Shown one piece after another: positions 61,326 to 64,000 of a stretch of DNA of 64,000 nt (its first letter is position 1; each line of letters starts with the position of its first letter). Made by a program: the position numbers and the translations under genes. This DNA is from DATCMU01 sp036563245 (GTDB lineage Bacteria; Pseudomonadota; Alphaproteobacteria; Rhizobiales; Devosiaceae): positions 1 through 64,000 of the forward strand of contig DATCMU010000030.1 of NCBI GenBank assembly GCA_036563245.1. Reading direction: 5' to 3'. The notes under the pieces are model-generated. The model ran no database searches. It had not been told where the DNA came from and worked only from the letters and a program-made list of their open reading frames with translations.

Positions 61326-62660
61326 TCAGTTCTTCAGCAAACCTGCGTCTTCCATGATCTGGGTCGCCTGGGCTGCTGCCTCGTCCAACGCCTCCTGCGG
61401 GGTCTTCTCACCCACGATGGCGGCCTGGAGCTGCGGCCAGATCACATTGGACACCTCGATCCACTGCGCAATCAGCGGCGGGGTGCGGGCATCGGCCAGC
61501 GACTGCTCCCAGGTGGCGAACATATCGGCCAGGAAGGGCTTGTTGTTGTCCTTGAACCACTGGACGACATCGGTGAAGACCTTGGTGCGGGTGGGCAAAT
61601 TGCCGGCCTGCGCTTCCATCATCTCGCTGTCGTAATTGGTCATGAACACCGCGAAGCTGACCGCCGCCGGCTTGTTATCGCACGCCTGGGTGACCGAGAA
61701 CGAGTGCGATCCGGACCAGCCGCCGCGGACACCCGCGGTGCCGACCGGGGCGACCGCAAGCCCGATATCGCCGGCGATCTTGGAGGAGGCCGGGTCATTG
61801 AAATAGGCGGCCCAGCCCGGCCAGTCGAGGTCGATGGCGAGTTGTCCGGCGGCCATGGCCGCACCGATATCGTCCCAGGTGTAGTTGACGGTGCCAGCCG
61901 GGACGGCCTTGGCGTCGTAAAGGTCCTTGAACCAGTTCACCGCATCCACGCCAGCCTGCGAATTGAAGATCGGCTTCCAGTTCTCGTCGAACATGTCGCC
62001 GCCATTGGCGCGCACGATTTCCATGAACCGGCCGGTCATGCCCTCATCCTTGCCGGCGAACGCGGTGCCGTAAAGGTTCGGGGGATTGGCAAAGAAGATC
62101 GCCTGCTGCTTGAATTCGTCGAAGGTTTTGGGCGGGGCGAGATCGACGCCGTACTTGGCCTTGTACTTGGCCTGGTTGTCCGGATCCTCGTAGAGCTTCT
62201 TCTGGTAGTACAGGTTCGACACGTCGGTGACGCGCGGCAACTGCACCAGGCGACCATCGACCATGGCGCTCTTGAGGGTGCCGGGAACGTATTTGTCGAG
62301 TTCGGACTGCGGCACGAACTCCTTCAGGTCGATATAGAGATCGCCGTATTGCGGGGCGAAGCTGGTGTGGTTGGACCCAACGCACCAGTTGATCGAGCCC
62401 GAAGCAATGTCCTGCTTGATCTCCCGGTCGAGGTCGAAGTGATTCTTTGACGAGACGATCTCGACCTTGGCGCCGGTCATTTTCTCCCACTCGGGGATGC
62501 GCGTGTAGAGCTTCTCGTATTGCGTGCCGCCGATCAGCTTTACCTTGAGGGTATAGCCGTCGAACTTGCCGTAGTCGAAATCCTGGCCGGAAGCCGTGCC
62601 GGCCATAAGGCCGATCGCGCTGGCTGCCAGCATCAGGGTCGCAAGACGTGGTGTTGACAT
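61326..62660 (-). CDS. Sugar ABC transporter substrate-binding protein
   Basis: 444 aa with a signal peptide (MSTPRLATLMLAASAIGLMA...) and type 1 extracellular binding-protein features (WEKMTGAKVEIVSSKNHFD, LPRVTDVSNLYYQKKLYED, GGWSGSHSFSVTQACDNKPAAVSFAVFM). It gives specificity to the importer of the fuconate locus; L-fucose or a related sugar or oligosaccharide is likely but unproven. GGAGGAG precedes the ATG at 62660. Confidence 0.87.
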   Translation of the reverse strand: MSTPRLATLMLAASAIGLMAGTASGQDFDYGKFDGYTLKVKLIGGTQYEKLYTRIPEWEKMTGAKVEIVSSKNHFDLDREIKQDIASGSINWCVGSNHTSFAPQYGDLYIDLKEFVPQSELDKYVPGTLKSAMVDGRLVQLPRVTDVSNLYYQKKLYEDPDNQAKYKAKYGVDLAPPKTFDEFKQQAIFFANPPNLYGTAFAGKDEGMTGRFMEIVRANGGDMFDENWKPIFNSQAGVDAVNWFKDLYDAKAVPAGTVNYTWDDIGAAMAAGQLAIDLDWPGWAAYFNDPASSKIAGDIGLAVAPVGTAGVRGGWSGSHSFSVTQACDNKPAAVSFAVFMTNYDSEMMEAQAGNLPTRTKVFTDVVQWFKDNNKPFLADMFATWEQSLADARTPPLIAQWIEVSNVIWPQLQAAIVGEKTPQEALDEAAAQATQIMEDAGLLKN

Positions 62661-62732
62661 GGTTTCTCCTCCTCGAGCGTGTCAAACCGTCAGATCTGTG
62701 CTTGATCATCCATATTTGAATGCTCTATTTGT

Positions 62733-62771
62733 ATGTAAGCACGTTGACGTTAACCCGTCAACGGCTAGCAT
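62733..62771. promoter_or_regulatory. Divergent promoter pair with shared palindromic operator
   Basis: CGTTGACG (62742-62749) and CGTCAACG (62756-62763) form a perfect 8-base inverted repeat with spacer TTAACC. Each arm contains TTGACG on one strand: the plus-strand -35 (62744-62749) pairs with TAGCAT (62766-62771, spacer 16) for the IclR gene, the minus-strand -35 (62761-62756) with TTACAT (62738-62733, spacer 17) for the binding-protein gene. A regulator bound here would control both. Confidence 0.55.
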
Positions 62772-62800
62772 CGCGGTCGCCAAGCCGCGGGGAGATTCAC

Positions 62801-63577
62801 ATGGGCGAAATAGACACCAGCGACCGCTATCGGGCGCCGGCGCTGGACAAGGGCCTGGACATTCTGGAGTTGCTGGCGACGACCGTGGAGGGACTGAGCC
62901 AGGCCGAGATCGCCAAGGCGCTCGACCGCAGTCCGAACGAGATCTACCGGATGCTCGATCGGCTGGTGCGCCGCCACTATGTCTCGCGCACGCCGGAGGA
63001 TCGCTACGAACTGACGCTGAAGCTGTTCGCCCTCGCCCATGAGCGCCCGCCGATCAGGCGGCTTGTCAGCCTGGCCATGCCGGTGATGCGCCGGCTGGCG
63101 CGCGCGGCCGACCAGGCTTTCCATATCGTCGTCTACGACCGGGGGGACCTCGTCGTCGTGGCCCAGGCAGACAGCCCGGGATACTGGAGCGTCTCGATCC
63201 GGGTCGGCTCACGCATCGGGCTATTGAACACGGGCTCGGGACACGTGCTGATGGCCTTCGCCAGCGCGGCGGAACGCGCCCTCATGCTCGAAGAACACGA
63301 AATGCTGCCCGAGGAACTGGCGCCGCCCGAATTCGAGGAACGGCTCAACCTGGTGCGGGCTCAGGGCTATGAAGCCATGCAGAGCCAGCAGACCGAGGGC
63401 GTGCTGAACATATCGGTGCCGATACTCGGGCCCAATGGCAGCGTCATCGCGGTTCTGACCAGCCCCTATATCCGGCGCCTGGACACTTCACGTCCTCCAA
63501 GCCCCGAACAGGTCGTCAGACTCATGCTCGCCGCGAGCCGCGAGATTTCCAAGCCCGCCGGCGATCTGCCATCCTGA
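62801..63577 (+). CDS. IclR family transcriptional regulator
   Basis: 258 aa. N-terminal winged helix (LDKGLDILELLATTVEGLSQAEIAKALDRSPNEIYRMLDRLV) and a C-terminal IclR effector domain (SIRVGSRIGLLNTGSGHVLMAFASAAER, EGVLNISVPILGPNGSVIAVLT). It is divergent from the ABC binding-protein gene and is probably the local regulator; the effector is unknown. GGGGAGA lies before the ATG at 62801. The amidohydrolase gene follows after 13 bases. Confidence 0.9.
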   Translation: MGEIDTSDRYRAPALDKGLDILELLATTVEGLSQAEIAKALDRSPNEIYRMLDRLVRRHYVSRTPEDRYELTLKLFALAHERPPIRRLVSLAMPVMRRLARAADQAFHIVVYDRGDLVVVAQADSPGYWSVSIRVGSRIGLLNTGSGHVLMAFASAAERALMLEEHEMLPEELAPPEFEERLNLVRAQGYEAMQSQQTEGVLNISVPILGPNGSVIAVLTSPYIRRLDTSRPPSPEQVVRLMLAASREISKPAGDLPS

Positions 63578-63590
63578 AAGGAGCCGCGCC

Positions 63591-64000
63591 ATGCGCATTG
63601 TCGATACCCACCTTCACCTGGTCTACCTGGATCGCTTCTCCTATCCCTGGCTGGACGACGTGCCGAGCCTGAAGCACAACTTCCCGGTTGCCGAGTACGT
63701 GCGGCAGGCAAAACCGCTTGGCATCGAAGCAGCGCTCTACATGGAGGTGGACGTCGCGGATGGCCAGCGCGAGGACGAGGCGCGCTTCGCCACATCGATC
63801 GATCCTTTCGTGACCGGGGCCATCGTATCGGGCCGTCCGGAAAGCGCCGATTTTCCGCAATACCTCGAAACCGTGGCGGGTATCGGGGGCGTTCGCGGGA
63901 TACGGCGCATCCTGCATACGTCCCCCGACGAACTCTCGCAGAGCGCGCTTTTCGCGCAGAACCTGCGCAAGCTGGAGGATTACGACCTGCCCTTCGATCT
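63591..64000 (+). CDS. Amidohydrolase family protein, likely sugar lactonase (3' end beyond window)
   Basis: The first 136 codons of a gene cut by the right edge. MRIVDTHLHLVYLDRFSYPWLDD has the metal-binding DTHLH of the COG3618 amidohydrolases, the group that includes L-fuconolactone and L-rhamnono-lactone hydrolases. In this locus it may open L-fuconolactone to give the substrate of the fuconate dehydratase. AAAGGAG lies upstream. Confidence 0.83.
   Translation, partial: MRIVDTHLHLVYLDRFSYPWLDDVPSLKHNFPVAEYVRQAKPLGIEAALYMEVDVADGQREDEARFATSIDPFVTGAIVSGRPESADFPQYLETVAGIGGVRGIRRILHTSPDELSQSALFAQNLRKLEDYDLPFD

Overview
The window is about 62-64 % GC and densely coding on both strands, and it looks like chromosomal DNA of an alphaproteobacterium of the order Hyphomicrobiales (Rhizobiales). 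The evidence is the combination of a GcrA cell-cycle regulator, a class I lysyl-tRNA synthetase, a SAM-II riboswitch in front of metZ, a thuEFGKAB/thuR disaccharide locus, a double-length dCTP deaminase and an intergenic repeat typical of the group. A Devosia/Pelagibacterium-like organism is my guess, not a demonstrated assignment. I see no phage, transposase, CRISPR array or integration scar; the only RNA gene is one tRNA-Gly(CCC).

Layout. 1-25 kb is housekeeping and envelope DNA: a Sel1/peptidoglycan-binding protein cut by the left edge, a TauE/SafE exporter with its TIGR02186 partner, a DNA-repair pair (DEXH helicase and PdeM phosphoesterase), dodecin, a MATE exporter, PyrD, an S24-type regulator with a palindrome at its promoter, class I LysRS, a TerB-like protein, a sterol-desaturase-like enzyme with a palindrome over its predicted start site, a GT2 glycosyltransferase, a NEW3-protein/ABC operon, tRNA-Gly, a SOUL protein and dCTP deaminase. 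24-30 kb holds metZ under a SAM-II riboswitch with a terminator, a CDP-alcohol phosphatidyltransferase, an argD-argF-hslO operon with an attenuator-like leader, and gcrA. 30-36 kb holds phoR-phoU-phoB (no pst genes) and a lipoprotein/autotransporter subtilase. 36-45 kb holds N-formylglutamate amidohydrolase, an aldehyde dehydrogenase/alcohol dehydrogenase pair, a KDG-type sugar kinase, a DUF924 protein, an Nramp transporter with two Mur-like boxes and an ABC exporter.

45-53 kb is a complete trehalose/disaccharide locus. ThuEFGK import the sugar, ThuA and ThuB probably convert it to a 3-keto derivative, and divergent ThuR is a LacI-type repressor. Four near-identical palindromes mark the likely regulon, one of them inside the operon ahead of thuAB. 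After a PAS-GGDEF-EAL protein, 55-64 kb is an L-fucose/L-fuconate-type sugar-acid locus: L-fuconate dehydratase, an SDR, a second enolase-superfamily enzyme, a full CUT1 ABC importer, an IclR regulator and the start of an amidohydrolase/lactonase cut by the right edge.

The most interesting signals are regulatory: the metZ riboswitch with a possible antiterminator pairing, the argD leader hairpin, the palindromes at the gcrA, mntH, S24 and sterol-desaturase promoters, and a divergent IclR operator whose two arms each contain a -35 box. All functional calls rest on reading motifs by eye; no database search was run.
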